Shown here in pieces: positions 39,529 through 48,506 of a DNA stretch of 48,558 bases (within the stretch, counting starts at the first letter, position 1; every line of letters starts with the position of its first letter). The notes under the pieces were generated by a model. The model saw only the letters and a list, made by a program, of their open reading frames with translations. It was not told the origin of the DNA and searched no databases. The translations under genes were made by a program, and so were the position numbers. Origin of the DNA: an uncultured Prevotella sp. (GTDB taxonomy: Bacteria > Bacteroidota > Bacteroidia > Bacteroidales > Bacteroidaceae); assembly GCA_934256705.1 (NCBI GenBank), contig CAKQPF010000024.1, forward strand, positions 1-48,558. The letters are read 5' to 3'.

Positions 39529-40281
39529 TCACTCAAAATAGAAGGTCAAAGCAATGATGCTGCTCTTTGCGTTGCTTACACTTCCGGCGTATTTGATGAG
39601 GTTTTTGTCCTTCAGCTGGTTGACATAGCCTTTCTTCAGACTGTTTCCGAGGGAATACATAAACTTCAATTCCGGACGTAGCTTGAAGAAAGGAAGATAG
39701 AAATCGCATCCCATTCCCACCTCAAAGAAGAGGTCGGAGGACTTCAACCGGATGTAATCGCTGCTCTTTGACGAGAGATTGAGCATCGGACTGATGCCCA
39801 TCATCACGTAAGGACGATGATTGTTGAAGCGCTTCGCCGCATATATCAGATTCATGGAGCACGCGATATACGCCGTCTTCAGGTCCTGACGCTCCGTCGT
39901 TTCCATCGTTCCGTCTTCGGCGGCGGTAAGGTCGTGGAACGTGATATGCCTGTTGCCGAAGTACATTGTCGGCGCAACGCGGAAGGCAAGATACTCCGTA
40001 AGGCGCAGTTCACCGAGCACACCGACGTGGAAGCCGTTGTCGCTACGGTCCTGTTCGCACGTCACGAGCGACTCCACCACGTTGCCGTTCTCGTCAGTAA
40101 ACCTCTGGGTACCCACATTCTGAAACTCCAATCCCTGGAAGTGAGTGCCCACAATGACGCCGAAATGCAAGGGGCGCAGGTCGCAATAAGGGCGGTTTTC
40201 CACTGTCCTTTCCTGCGCATGAAGCGACTGCACCAAGGCTATTATAATATATAAGGTGTAAAATCGTTTGAAACTAATCAT
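39529..40281 (-). CDS. porT: PorT-family outer-membrane beta-barrel protein
   Basis: A 250-residue exported protein: signal peptide (about residues 1-22, ending SLHAQ) and an eight-strand-like beta-barrel with the PorT/SprT-type start PLHFGVIVGTHFQGLEFQN and alternating strands to the C-terminal aromatic TFYFE. PorT is a membrane component of the T9SS. I start at Met 40281, in front of the signal peptide; the frame reaches 40341 but adds a second hydrophobic stretch. It faces gldH. With porW, porX and gldH it makes four T9SS-related genes in about 20 kb. Confidence 0.85.
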   Translation of the reverse strand: MISFKRFYTLYIIIALVQSLHAQERTVENRPYCDLRPLHFGVIVGTHFQGLEFQNVGTQRFTDENGNVVESLVTCEQDRSDNGFHVGVLGELRLTEYLAFRVAPTMYFGNRHITFHDLTAAEDGTMETTERQDLKTAYIACSMNLIYAAKRFNNHRPYVMMGISPMLNLSSKSSDYIRLKSSDLFFEVGMGCDFYLPFFKLRPELKFMYSLGNSLKKGYVNQLKDKNLIKYAGSVSNAKSSIIALTFYFE

Positions 40282-40452
40282 ATTATTACAACGCAGAAAC
40301 AGCGGAAAAATTGCAAGGGGGCTAACAAATAAAGCACACATTCCGTCACATCACAAGGCGATATGATACCTATAAAATGGTAAAAGAAAGGCTTTAACGA
40401 TTTTTTTTTGAAAAAAAAGTCCACATTTTTAGGTATTTCCAAAAGAAAACAT

Positions 40453-40460
40453 TAACTTTG
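40453..40460 (+). promoter_or_regulatory. -7 box for the ferredoxin gene
   Basis: TAACTTTG matches TAnnTTTG, 104 nt before the start codon, giving a leader of about 100 nt. No -33 TTG. Confidence 0.5.
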
Positions 40461-40564
40461 CACCCACTATGAAGACAAAGCATTCAGCGCAAGAACCAAT
40501 GCGCCTGAACTGCCCAGTTATAGACAATCAATATTATTAATAATAACAAAAAAACAAAGAAACT

Positions 40565-40732
40565 ATGGCTTACGTAATTAGTGAAGACTGCATCGCTTGC
40601 GGTACATGTATCGACGAGTGCCCATCTGAGGCAATTTCTGCTGGTGACATCTATTCTATCAACCCTGATGCTTGCACAGAGTGCGGCACATGTGCTGATG
40701 TATGTCCTAACGAGGCTATCCACCTTGGCTAA
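40565..40732 (+). CDS. 2[4Fe-4S] ferredoxin
   Basis: A 55-residue electron carrier. Two CxxCxxCxxxCP clusters are complete: C9, C12, C15, C19-P20 and C37, C40, C43, C47-P48, with the typical SEAI and NEAI after each. There is no insertion or extension. Codon use is strongly biased (GCT, GGT), as for an abundant protein. Such clostridial-type ferredoxins serve pyruvate:ferredoxin oxidoreductase and related fermentative enzymes. It is monocistronic, with its own -7 box and a terminator. Confidence 0.96.
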   Translation: MAYVISEDCIACGTCIDECPSEAISAGDIYSINPDACTECGTCADVCPNEAIHLG

Positions 40733-40764
40733 TAAAAAGGCTTAATAGCCCTGATGACTTACAA

Positions 40765-40800
40765 GAGGCGAATCCACAAATGTGGGTTCGCCTCTTTGCC
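40765..40800 (+). terminator. Terminator after the ferredoxin gene
   Basis: GAGGCGAATCCACA (40765-40778) pairs with TGTGGGTTCGCCTC (40781-40794) with one wobble. The loop opens to about 6 nt in practice. Tail TTTGCCGTTT. Confidence 0.75.
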
Positions 40801-41127
40801 GTTTCTACCGGAGAGAGAAATGAAGATACTGACATGGAATCCAGATACACCTTGGACCACAGCGCAACACCGCACAAACAGTACATTTGAAAAACACAGA
40901 AAAGTATCATTTCACAATCACAGCGAAAAACTATCTGTTACCATTTCAGTACCAAAAACGACAAATTGGAAACATAAACAGGCAAAAAGTATGAAACCGC
41001 ATCCGTATTTTTATGCAGTAACACTTTTGTAAACTCATTTTTATACTATTTTTCTTGATTTATGTTCACATTTCTCCAAAAAGCATATCTTTTTGATACC
41101 AAAATCAATATTTTTAGCGAAAAATGT

Positions 41128-41156
41128 TTGTTTTTCAAATAATTTTACTAATTTTG
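41128..41156 (+). promoter_or_regulatory. Promoter of the candidate small RNA upstream of susC
   Basis: TTG at 41128-41130 and TAATTTTG at 41149-41156, 18 nt apart. Confidence 0.65.
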
Positions 41157-41159
41157 CAC

Positions 41160-41318
41160 CTAGATGTGGATGTAACACCATTGCAACTTGAAGAAGTGAG
41201 CAACGGTTTTCCACATTTCTCTCATAAAGAACAAACGGTATTTTGAAAGAAAAAACGGATAGACAAGAACAGATAGAGCGGAAGCAATGACGTGAAGTCA
41301 TTCTTCCGCACGTTTTTC
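41160..41318 (+). ncRNA. Candidate small RNA or attenuated leader upstream of susC
   Basis: A promoter (41128-41156) is followed by a structured stretch, ATGTGGA (41164-41170) pairing with TCCACAT (41212-41218) around CATTGC/GCAACG, and then by a terminator: GCGGAAG, a bulged C and AATGAC (41278-41291) pairing with GTCATT and CTTCCGC (41297-41309), tail ACGTTTTTCC. There is no start codon with a good frame in between. About 155 nt. It could be a stand-alone sRNA or an attenuator for susC, which starts 430 nt further on. Confidence 0.6.
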
Positions 41319-41750
41319 CGCAGCTCATTCAAATACACATACACATATGGCAGACCGGCTTAGCCGGACGACTCAGAATACTTATACAAACAGGCGACTC
41401 AGGACGCCGGAAGTAAAAGCTAACGGATCGTAACGGTTATAGACAGCAACACATTATAGAATAAATATTAACATTATCAACAAACACGAGTATTTATGAC
41501 TAAAGTTTCCCATATTTACAAACATACTTAAATGCCTGACTGTCAGCAAATTGTAAAAATGTTAATTTCGATTAGACAAAATGCGTAGTTATTTCACACA
41601 AGACTGATATTGAGCATCAATAGGTTATGAATCCTATTCCAAAGCATTAAAGTATATTAACCCAATGATGCAACGCTCTGGATTAGAGATGTTTATATGC
41701 GATAGTTGAATTATAACCGATTGATTATCAAGAGTGGGAAACTTCAGTTT

Positions 41751-44700
41751 ATGAAAAGAAAACTTACAATGATGCTTCTGTGCATGATGGTAGCCGTTAC
41801 CGCATTGGCACAGTCAGCAATCAACGGTACAGTAGTTTCTGCTCAAGACGGTGAACCAATCATCGGAGCCACCGTAAAGGTGAAGGGCTCCGCACAGGGC
41901 GTTGTCACCAATCTTGAGGGACAGTTCTCCATCAATGCCAAGGCAGGCACCACTCTCGTATTCTCCTATGTAGGTATGCAGACCAAGGAAGCCGCTGCCA
42001 AGAACGGCATGAAAGTGCAACTGCAGAATGACGACCAGGTGCTTGACGAACTTGTTGTCACAGCGCTCGGTCTCACAAAAGGTCAGAAAACCATCGGTTA
42101 CGCTGCCACTACCCTGAAAGCGGAGGAACTGAAATCCGTTCCCGTAACCAACGTTGCAGATGCGCTGGCAGGAAAAGTAGCAGGTGTAAGCATCAATACC
42201 ACCCAGACAGGTCCTGGCGGCGCTGCCTCAATCCAGATCAGAAGTTTCAGTTCCATCACCGGCAGCAACGAGCCACTTTGGATCGTTGACGGCGTGCCTA
42301 TGGTCAACAACAGCATCCAGAGCGGCACATCCGACAACTACATCGGTGCTGGCGCAACAAACATCAACCAGGACGACATCGAGAGCATGACCATCCTCAA
42401 GGGTGCAGCCGCTACAGCCCTCTACGGTTCACGTGCCGCCAACGGTGTAGTGCTCGTCACTACAAAGTCAGGCGCAAAGACCGGCGCAAAGAATTTCATG
42501 ATTGAAGCAAGCGCCGGCATCCAGTGGAGCCGCGTGACTAACCTCCCTCAGATGCAGGACAAGTACGGCCAGGGATGGAATGGTAGCCGCACTCTCGACG
42601 AGAATGGCTCCTGGGGTCCTGAGATGGATGGCAAATGGCGTGTGTTCGGTGCTATCTGGCAGCAGGACAACAGCCAGCTCATGCAACGCTTCCAGGCTGT
42701 CAAGGACAATGTAAAGAATTTCTTTGAGACCGGCGTTCAGCAGAACTACAACTTCAGTCTCTCAGGAAATACAGACAAGACCACTTACTATCTCTCATAT
42801 TCCAATGTGTCAGAAGACGGCGTCATCCCTGGAGATTACGACAAATACCAGCGTAATACCTTCGGCATGCGCGGCAGTCATCAGGCTACAAACTGGCTCA
42901 AGCTCTCTTCCAATGTCAACATTGCCATAGCCAACACCCATACAGTACCTACCGATCAGGGCACTACCATGATAGACGGACTCTATGAGATGCCACGCAA
43001 CATGAGCATCGCTGACATGAAGGACCTCTCAAGCCCATTCAACACTCCGGATGCTTACTTTACGGAATATGGCATAACGAACCCTTACTGGGCACTCGCC
43101 AACAACTACAGCGAACTCGCCCAGAAGAAAATCTACGGCAAGCTGCAGGCAGACATCACTCCTGTAAAGGACGTGACGCTCATCTATCGCTTCGGTTTCG
43201 ACTACTCCGACTACGACCAGAAGGAAGGCATGGCAAAGATCACTGCCGACAACCCTTCCACTTCCGCCAACAACAAGAAGGACGGAAGCGTATTCGCACG
43301 CTATTATCGCCGCTATGAGCTGAACCATGATTTCCTCGGAAACTATTCACACTCCTTCGGTGATCTCGACATTGATGCTACCATCGGCGTGAACATCAAC
43401 GAGCGTTACTATACATACCTCAAGGCAGAAGGCACTAACCTTACCATCCATTCCGGCTGGTGCGACCTTGCCAACGCCGCTTCCAGCATCCCTTCAGAGA
43501 CACAGCAAAAGCGTCGCATCATAGGTCTGCTCGGTGACTTGCAGTTCGGATACAAACAGCAGTTGTTCCTCGACATCACAGGTCGTAACGACTGGTCTTC
43601 CACCCTTCCAAAGGGCAACAACAGCTTCTTCTACCCTGGCATCACAGCCAGCTGGGTATTTACAGAGACTTTCAAGGATGTAATCAGCAAGGACATCATA
43701 AACTACGGCAAACTGCGCGCAGCTTTCGGTAAGACAGGTAACGATGCAGAGCCATATTACACTAACGACACTTTCGAAAGCGGATATGCCAACACACCTT
43801 ACCATCTGGAGTCCCTCAAGTTCCCGATGTCAAACGGCACCAACTCATTCAAGACCAGTTCCACAAAGGGTTCTCCTACCCTCCAGCCTGAGATGACTAC
43901 AGAATGGGAACTGGGTACAGAACTGCACCTGCTCGACAACCGCATCACCATCGACGCTTCCTACTACAACCGCAAGACCTCCGACATGATCATGCGACTC
44001 AGCACAGACCCAGCATCAGGCTACAATTACACCATGACCAATCTCGGCGAGGTAAAGAACACCGGTGTGGAACTTGCACTCAACTTTACCCCTATCAGAA
44101 CTAACGACTGGCAGTGGGACATCAGCGTCAACTGGGCAAAGAACAACAACGAGGTAGTATCTCTCCCTGAGAGTCTCGGCAATGAATATACCATCAACCG
44201 ATTCTCCACATCTGCCGACAACATCACCATGAAGGCAATTGTAGGCAAGCCTCTCGGTCAGCTCTATGGTTATGAGACACAATACGTTGACGCAAACAAC
44301 AATCTCAAGTACACTGTAATCGACAACAAGCTGCAGGCAAACCCAGCATTCGACGCTTCTACAGGCAAGATTCTTGTAGGTTCCAACGGTATTCCTACAC
44401 GCACCACTGACGTCGTAGCGCTCAACAAGAGCACACAGAACAAGTGGTCAGGCGGTTTCGGCACCACTATCAAGTACAAGAACTTCAGCCTCTCAGCAAA
44501 CTTCGACGTGCGTTACGGCGGCTATATGTTCTCACGTACAAAGAACCTGATGATGTTTACCGGCAACGGCATTGCCACAATCTACAATGACCGCCGCGCA
44601 TTCATCATTCCAAACTCAGTAATGTCTGACGGAAATGGCGGATATACAGAGAACATGCAGTACATCGACATGTTCGACAACGGCATCCAGAGCTGGTATG

Positions 44701-44993
44701 ATGCAGGCGGCAATGAGAGTTCCAACGACCTCCTTGTCAAGAAGACCTACATCAAGCTCCGCTCTCTCGCAGTAGGATATACCCTCCCTCACAAGTGGCT
44801 GAACAAGCTTCAGATACAGGATGTGCGCCTCTCCTTCGTAGCAAACAACCTCTTCACATGGACTCCTGCAAGCAATGCTTACATCGATCCTGACACATCA
44901 TCTTACGGTTCAGACCTCTATGGCTCTTTCGGTGAGCAGTACAGTAACCCTGGCTGCCGCAAGTTCGGTTTCAATGTAAATGTAAAGTTCTAA
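41751..44993 (+). CDS. SusC/RagA family TonB-linked outer-membrane protein
   Basis: A 1080-residue TonB-dependent transporter that with its SusD partner imports oligosaccharides or other large ligands. It has a signal peptide (ending TALAQ, about residue 21), an N-terminal carboxypeptidase-like regulatory domain (GTVVSAQDGEPIIGATVKVKG), the TonB box DELVVTALG, the plug (DALAGKVAGVSI, IRSFSSITGSNEPLWIVDGVP, ATALYGSRAANGVVLVTTK) and the barrel ending FGFNVNVKF. I start at 41751, where the signal peptide begins. The leader is long (several hundred nt). No regulator (HTCS, anti-sigma) or glycoside hydrolase is next to it. The ligand cannot be told from sequence. Confidence 0.95.
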   Translation: MKRKLTMMLLCMMVAVTALAQSAINGTVVSAQDGEPIIGATVKVKGSAQGVVTNLEGQFSINAKAGTTLVFSYVGMQTKEAAAKNGMKVQLQNDDQVLDELVVTALGLTKGQKTIGYAATTLKAEELKSVPVTNVADALAGKVAGVSINTTQTGPGGAASIQIRSFSSITGSNEPLWIVDGVPMVNNSIQSGTSDNYIGAGATNINQDDIESMTILKGAAATALYGSRAANGVVLVTTKSGAKTGAKNFMIEASAGIQWSRVTNLPQMQDKYGQGWNGSRTLDENGSWGPEMDGKWRVFGAIWQQDNSQLMQRFQAVKDNVKNFFETGVQQNYNFSLSGNTDKTTYYLSYSNVSEDGVIPGDYDKYQRNTFGMRGSHQATNWLKLSSNVNIAIANTHTVPTDQGTTMIDGLYEMPRNMSIADMKDLSSPFNTPDAYFTEYGITNPYWALANNYSELAQKKIYGKLQADITPVKDVTLIYRFGFDYSDYDQKEGMAKITADNPSTSANNKKDGSVFARYYRRYELNHDFLGNYSHSFGDLDIDATIGVNINERYYTYLKAEGTNLTIHSGWCDLANAASSIPSETQQKRRIIGLLGDLQFGYKQQLFLDITGRNDWSSTLPKGNNSFFYPGITASWVFTETFKDVISKDIINYGKLRAAFGKTGNDAEPYYTNDTFESGYANTPYHLESLKFPMSNGTNSFKTSSTKGSPTLQPEMTTEWELGTELHLLDNRITIDASYYNRKTSDMIMRLSTDPASGYNYTMTNLGEVKNTGVELALNFTPIRTNDWQWDISVNWAKNNNEVVSLPESLGNEYTINRFSTSADNITMKAIVGKPLGQLYGYETQYVDANNNLKYTVIDNKLQANPAFDASTGKILVGSNGIPTRTTDVVALNKSTQNKWSGGFGTTIKYKNFSLSANFDVRYGGYMFSRTKNLMMFTGNGIATIYNDRRAFIIPNSVMSDGNGGYTENMQYIDMFDNGIQSWYDAGGNESSNDLLVKKTYIKLRSLAVGYTLPHKWLNKLQIQDVRLSFVANNLFTWTPASNAYIDPDTSSYGSDLYGSFGEQYSNPGCRKFGFNVNVKF

Positions 44994-45017
44994 GTCAAAC
45001 AGAAAGGATTTAATAAA

Positions 45018-46508
45018 ATGAAGAAAACATTATTCGCTATAGCAAGTTGCATGATATTGGGATTCAGCTCATGCAGCCTCCAGATCAACGACGATCCGAA
45101 CGCTATCTCAAGCGCATCCAACGATAATATCTTCCCAACTGCTGAGATGAACCTTGCTACCACATTGGGTGTAGGTTTCAATATGTATGGCGGTTACTGC
45201 GCACAGATGTACGGTCAGAATGCCGGCTGTACCAACTATCTGAAGTATTCCCAGTTTGAGGTGACAGCCGGAAACACTGATTATTCCTACAGCCAGCTCT
45301 ATGCACGCGTGCTCCAGCAGCTGGAAGTGGTACGCAACCAGAGCCAGACCGAGCCAGGTTCTTATCTTGCAGCCACAGTGCTCCGCGCATACACCTACCA
45401 GGTGCTTGTGGATGCTTATGGCGAGACACCTTACTCAGAAGCCCTTACCGGCAACACGCAGCCTAAATATGACGATGGAAAGGATGTCTATGCAGGCATT
45501 ATCAGCGAGCTCGAAGAGGCCAAGTCAAAGGCTTCCAGCTCCGATGCCGTATGCTCAAACCTTACATTCGGCAAGACTACTGCCGCTCAGGGCACTGCCG
45601 ACAGCTGGATAAAGTTTGCCAACTCTCTCCTCCTGAAGCTCTATATGCGTGAAAGCGCTGTAGTGCCAGAGGCAAAAGCGAAGATCGGTGCTCTCATCGC
45701 AGAGAACAATTTCATCAAGGAGGACGTGGTGTATGACAAATGCTGGGGAAACAGCGTAGGCTCCTACAGCCCTCTCTTCCAGGAAGCAAAGAAGATTTCC
45801 AATGACCTCGTGCTCAATTATGCCACCTCCGCCACTATAAAAGCTGAGGGCGTAAACGACAACCGCCTCAAGGCAAAGTGGAACGCAGGCAACAAAGGAG
45901 TAATCGGCACAATCGGCGGCACCAACCTTTCATCAGAGGTGCCTACAGCCACAACGGCAGATTTCAGCATGCCTGACTACACTTACGACATGCCGGTATA
46001 TCTCATTACCGTGGCAGAGGTGGAATTCTTCATCGCGGAATACTATGCCACAATGGAAGTCAACCATGCCAATGCCAAGTCACATTACGAGGCAGCAGTC
46101 AGCCGTTCATTCGACATGCTGGGCGTGGACAATGTAGCCGACAAGGTGACATCAGAGGCTTACCCTTATGACTCTGCAAACCCTATGAAGAATATCGGCA
46201 TACAGAAATGGCTGTTCTACACCAGCATCCTCAATGGTTTCGAGGGATGGTGCGAGCTGCGCCGCATAGGCTATCCGGAATTCAGCGGACAGAAGGCTGA
46301 GGACATCATCACCAACGACATTGCCAAGTTCAACGAAGTGCCTCAGTACTACAAGCCAGGCACCCTCTACACTCCAAAGAATGTATATGCTCCTGTAGGT
46401 GCAGGCAAGCTCCGCCAGCGTTTCGACTACGCTACATCTTCTACCAATTACAACAACAACGCTCCTGCAACCAAGGAACCTACAGTTCCTGTGTTCTGGA
46501 ATGAATAA
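45018..46508 (+). CDS. SusD/RagB family surface lipoprotein
   Basis: A 496-residue ligand-binding lipoprotein (lipobox GFSSC, Cys19) that caps the SusC partner. It belongs to the SusD-like_2 subtype: NDDPNAISSA after the lipobox, TPR-like helices with YLAATVLRAYTYQVLVDAYGETPYSEAL and the late VAEVEFFIAEYYATMEVNHANAKSHYEAAV and ILNGFEGWCELRRIGYPEF segments, each split here by reading. It begins 24 nt after susC, in the same operon. Confidence 0.93.
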   Translation: MKKTLFAIASCMILGFSSCSLQINDDPNAISSASNDNIFPTAEMNLATTLGVGFNMYGGYCAQMYGQNAGCTNYLKYSQFEVTAGNTDYSYSQLYARVLQQLEVVRNQSQTEPGSYLAATVLRAYTYQVLVDAYGETPYSEALTGNTQPKYDDGKDVYAGIISELEEAKSKASSSDAVCSNLTFGKTTAAQGTADSWIKFANSLLLKLYMRESAVVPEAKAKIGALIAENNFIKEDVVYDKCWGNSVGSYSPLFQEAKKISNDLVLNYATSATIKAEGVNDNRLKAKWNAGNKGVIGTIGGTNLSSEVPTATTADFSMPDYTYDMPVYLITVAEVEFFIAEYYATMEVNHANAKSHYEAAVSRSFDMLGVDNVADKVTSEAYPYDSANPMKNIGIQKWLFYTSILNGFEGWCELRRIGYPEFSGQKAEDIITNDIAKFNEVPQYYKPGTLYTPKNVYAPVGAGKLRQRFDYATSSTNYNNNAPATKEPTVPVFWNE

Positions 46509-46529
46509 TCCAATTATCGACAAACTGTT

Positions 46530-47246
46530 ATGAAGAATATATTCAAGTTTTCATTAGTATGCTTGTGCACAGTGCTTGCACTCGCAGGTTGCTCCGAGGC
46601 AGAAGACGGTTTGGTAAAGGTCACTTACTATGCCAACTTCTCCTTGAATGATTACGACGACGGCATTACCCTCGTACCAATCGGTTCTACATATAAGGAT
46701 GCCGGCTGCGTCTGCACCGAAGGAACAGAAGACATCAGCAGCAAGGTAGTGACAACAGGCGCGGACAAGATAGACACATCCAAGCCTGGCATATATACAG
46801 TGACTTACAGCGCTACGAACGTTGACGGATTCTCAAGCACGGCATCACGCAGCGTCGCTGTCTATGACGAGTCTTCCATCGCACGCAACATAGGCAAGAC
46901 ATATTCAGTAACCGATGAGAGCTATCGCCTTGTAACGGAAAGCGGAGCAAAAAAGCCATACTCCGGATATGAAATCCAACTGGACTACATCGCTCCTGGT
47001 CTCTATTACGTCAGCGATTTCATTGGCGGTTACTATGACCAGGGCGCAGGATACGGTTCTGATTACGCAATGCACGGCTACCTCTGGCTCAAGAACGACA
47101 ACAGCATCGAAGCTCTCAGCACCCTCGTCAATGGATGGGGCGACAGTGCCGACGATGTAAGAGGCACATACGATGAAGCCACTGGCACCATCAAGCTCGA
47201 AGTGGACTATGCCGGTCAGATGACATTCTATGTCACTCTCAAATAG
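46530..47246 (+). CDS. Surface lipoprotein with Ig-like domain (DUF5012/BT_2262-like)
   Basis: A 238-residue lipoprotein (lipobox ALAGC, Cys21). Residues about 30-110 form an Ig-like module ending KPGIYTVTYSATNVDGFSST; the rest (about 115-238) is a beta-rich domain with DQGAGYGSDYAMHGYLWLKND. I associate this layout with the BT_2262-type accessory proteins that follow SusD-like_2 in some loci. A glycan-binding role is inferred from position only. It starts 21 nt after susD. Confidence 0.75.
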   Translation: MKNIFKFSLVCLCTVLALAGCSEAEDGLVKVTYYANFSLNDYDDGITLVPIGSTYKDAGCVCTEGTEDISSKVVTTGADKIDTSKPGIYTVTYSATNVDGFSSTASRSVAVYDESSIARNIGKTYSVTDESYRLVTESGAKKPYSGYEIQLDYIAPGLYYVSDFIGGYYDQGAGYGSDYAMHGYLWLKNDNSIEALSTLVNGWGDSADDVRGTYDEATGTIKLEVDYAGQMTFYVTLK

Positions 47247-47274
47247 AAATAAAATCACTTAAAACACAGAACAG

Positions 47275-47982
47275 ATGAAGAAAATACTATATTCAGCAAT
47301 CGCTATGCTTTTCGTTGCGATGAACATGACAAGCTGCGATGACGGCGCTTTCGGTGGAGATTACGAGGTCGGAGGCGTAGAACTTCAGGAGATGTGCGGC
47401 ACTTGGGTATGCACTGCCGTCTCTTGCGACCCTTGGTATGCAGTAAACTTCTACAAAGGAAAATACGATCTCGACCCTCAGGCCATCAATGAGAAGCTTG
47501 GCGACCCTTACGGCAAGTACAATCCTGACGCCAACGGTGACGGTATCGTGGACGACAAAGACTTCGAGACTTACGAGAAGGCTGGTCTCCTTGAGGATGA
47601 AATCGGTGACAAGTTTGAGATCGTAACCTCAAACAGCGCTGCAAACAACCTCACGGAAATGGTCATCAGCGACAAGCTCTGGAATGAAGTATATAAAGTC
47701 AATGTGGATTTCACAAACAAGGCTTTCAGCGTAGGCCAGATAGTCAACGAGCCTTACCAGACTCTTGCCGTCACTCCTGCCACCATCAGCAAGAAATACT
47801 CCAATGGCGACAAGCCGGTTATCCTCAGCGGAAAGATACTGAAGAATGCGGCGCACGCTCCTGTCAGCCAGATGGTCTGCGATTCCATCGTTTACTATGT
47901 CAAGTATGCTGACGATTACGGCGAGGACATGTACTACCGTGTAAGCGGCTACCGCAAGAGCGGATATACCGAGGACAATTAA
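47275..47982 (+). CDS. Lipid-binding-family lipoprotein with an EF-hand-like loop
   Basis: A 235-residue lipoprotein (lipobox MTSC, Cys21) resembling the lipid-binding/calycin-like lipoproteins that end SusC-SusD_2 operons in Bacteroidota (GTWVCTAVSCDPWY... DSIVYYVKYADDYGEDMYYRVSGYRKSG). Unusual is a 12-residue loop at residues 85-96, DANGDGIVDDKD, which has Asp/Asn at positions 1, 3, 5, 9 and 12 and Gly at 6, a textbook calcium-binding EF-hand or dockerin loop, followed by a short helix. It is the last gene of the operon, ending in a strong terminator. The ligand is unknown. Confidence 0.7.
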   Translation: MKKILYSAIAMLFVAMNMTSCDDGAFGGDYEVGGVELQEMCGTWVCTAVSCDPWYAVNFYKGKYDLDPQAINEKLGDPYGKYNPDANGDGIVDDKDFETYEKAGLLEDEIGDKFEIVTSNSAANNLTEMVISDKLWNEVYKVNVDFTNKAFSVGQIVNEPYQTLAVTPATISKKYSNGDKPVILSGKILKNAAHAPVSQMVCDSIVYYVKYADDYGEDMYYRVSGYRKSGYTEDN

Positions 47983-48008
47983 AAAGAACAGACAAATATT
48001 CTCATATC

Positions 48009-48048
48009 AAGAGTGGGTCTCCTGTTTAAGGGTGACCCACTCTTTTTT
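48009..48048 (+). terminator. Terminator of the susC operon
   Basis: AAGAGTGGGTC (48009-48019) pairs perfectly with GACCCACTCTT (48034-48044), followed by a run of six T ending at 48048. The T-run is part of the 13-bp target duplication of the MITE that follows. Confidence 0.9.
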
Positions 48049-48230
48049 CGAACTGTACGGTTGAAACGGGCTGAAAGCCTAAAAGCTCATAGCCCAGGGC
48101 ATCGCCCTGGGGTATAGTGGCATGAATACCAACGCCCTGTAAGGGCAAAAGCGTAACTAACTCATTGTGTTGTAATGCTTTTGCCCTTGCGTATTGGGCA
48201 TTTTCAAACGTACAGTTCACTCTTTTTTCG
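48038..48230. mobile_element. MITE with 13-bp target site duplication
   Basis: A 167-bp element (48051-48217) is bounded by inverted repeats AACTGTACGGTTGAAA (48051-48066) and the complementary TTTCAAACGTACAGTT (48202-48217), one mismatch. It is flanked by identical CACTCTTTTTTCG at 48038-48050 and 48218-48230. Inside are short palindromes (CCCAGGGCATCGCCCTGGG near 48092, and AAGGGCAAAAGC with GCTTTTGCCCTT). No transposase is encoded, so it must be moved in trans. A 13-bp duplication is in the range seen for IS4-type elements. Confidence 0.85.
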
Positions 48231-48490
48231 TGGATGCAAAGGGATTGCTTTCCTGATGTGAGAGCGAAACATAAGTGATGATGCTTTCCAATGATGTATA
48301 AGCCCTTTTATGTACGCATTTAACGGTTGTTAATACTTTTTGTAACTACTCAGGTAGGTTTGCCGTACTCATATTATGACGAAACGATAGCAGCTTAACG
48401 TTCAATTATCACTTCGCATCTGACGCTCATAAAAGCTGTTGAATATCAGGAAAATAAACATTATTTTACTTGCATATTTGTTTTTTTTTG

Positions 48491-48498
48491 TACCTTTG
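48491..48498 (+). promoter_or_regulatory. -7 box near the end of the window
   Basis: TACCTTTG matches TAnnTTTG, with a possible -33 TTG at 48470-48472, 18 nt upstream. It lies 8 nt before ATG 48507. The 48231-48490 stretch contains no gene that I can support. Confidence 0.55.
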
Positions 48499-48506
48499 TA
48501 GGTGAA

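Noticed and set aside
40754..41032. 92-residue open frame after the ferredoxin gene
   Set aside because: It starts inside the ferredoxin terminator, has no promoter of its own, and the peptide has no recognisable feature.
48026..48220. 64-residue reverse open frame over the MITE
   Set aside because: It spans inverted repeats and the target duplication; non-coding element.
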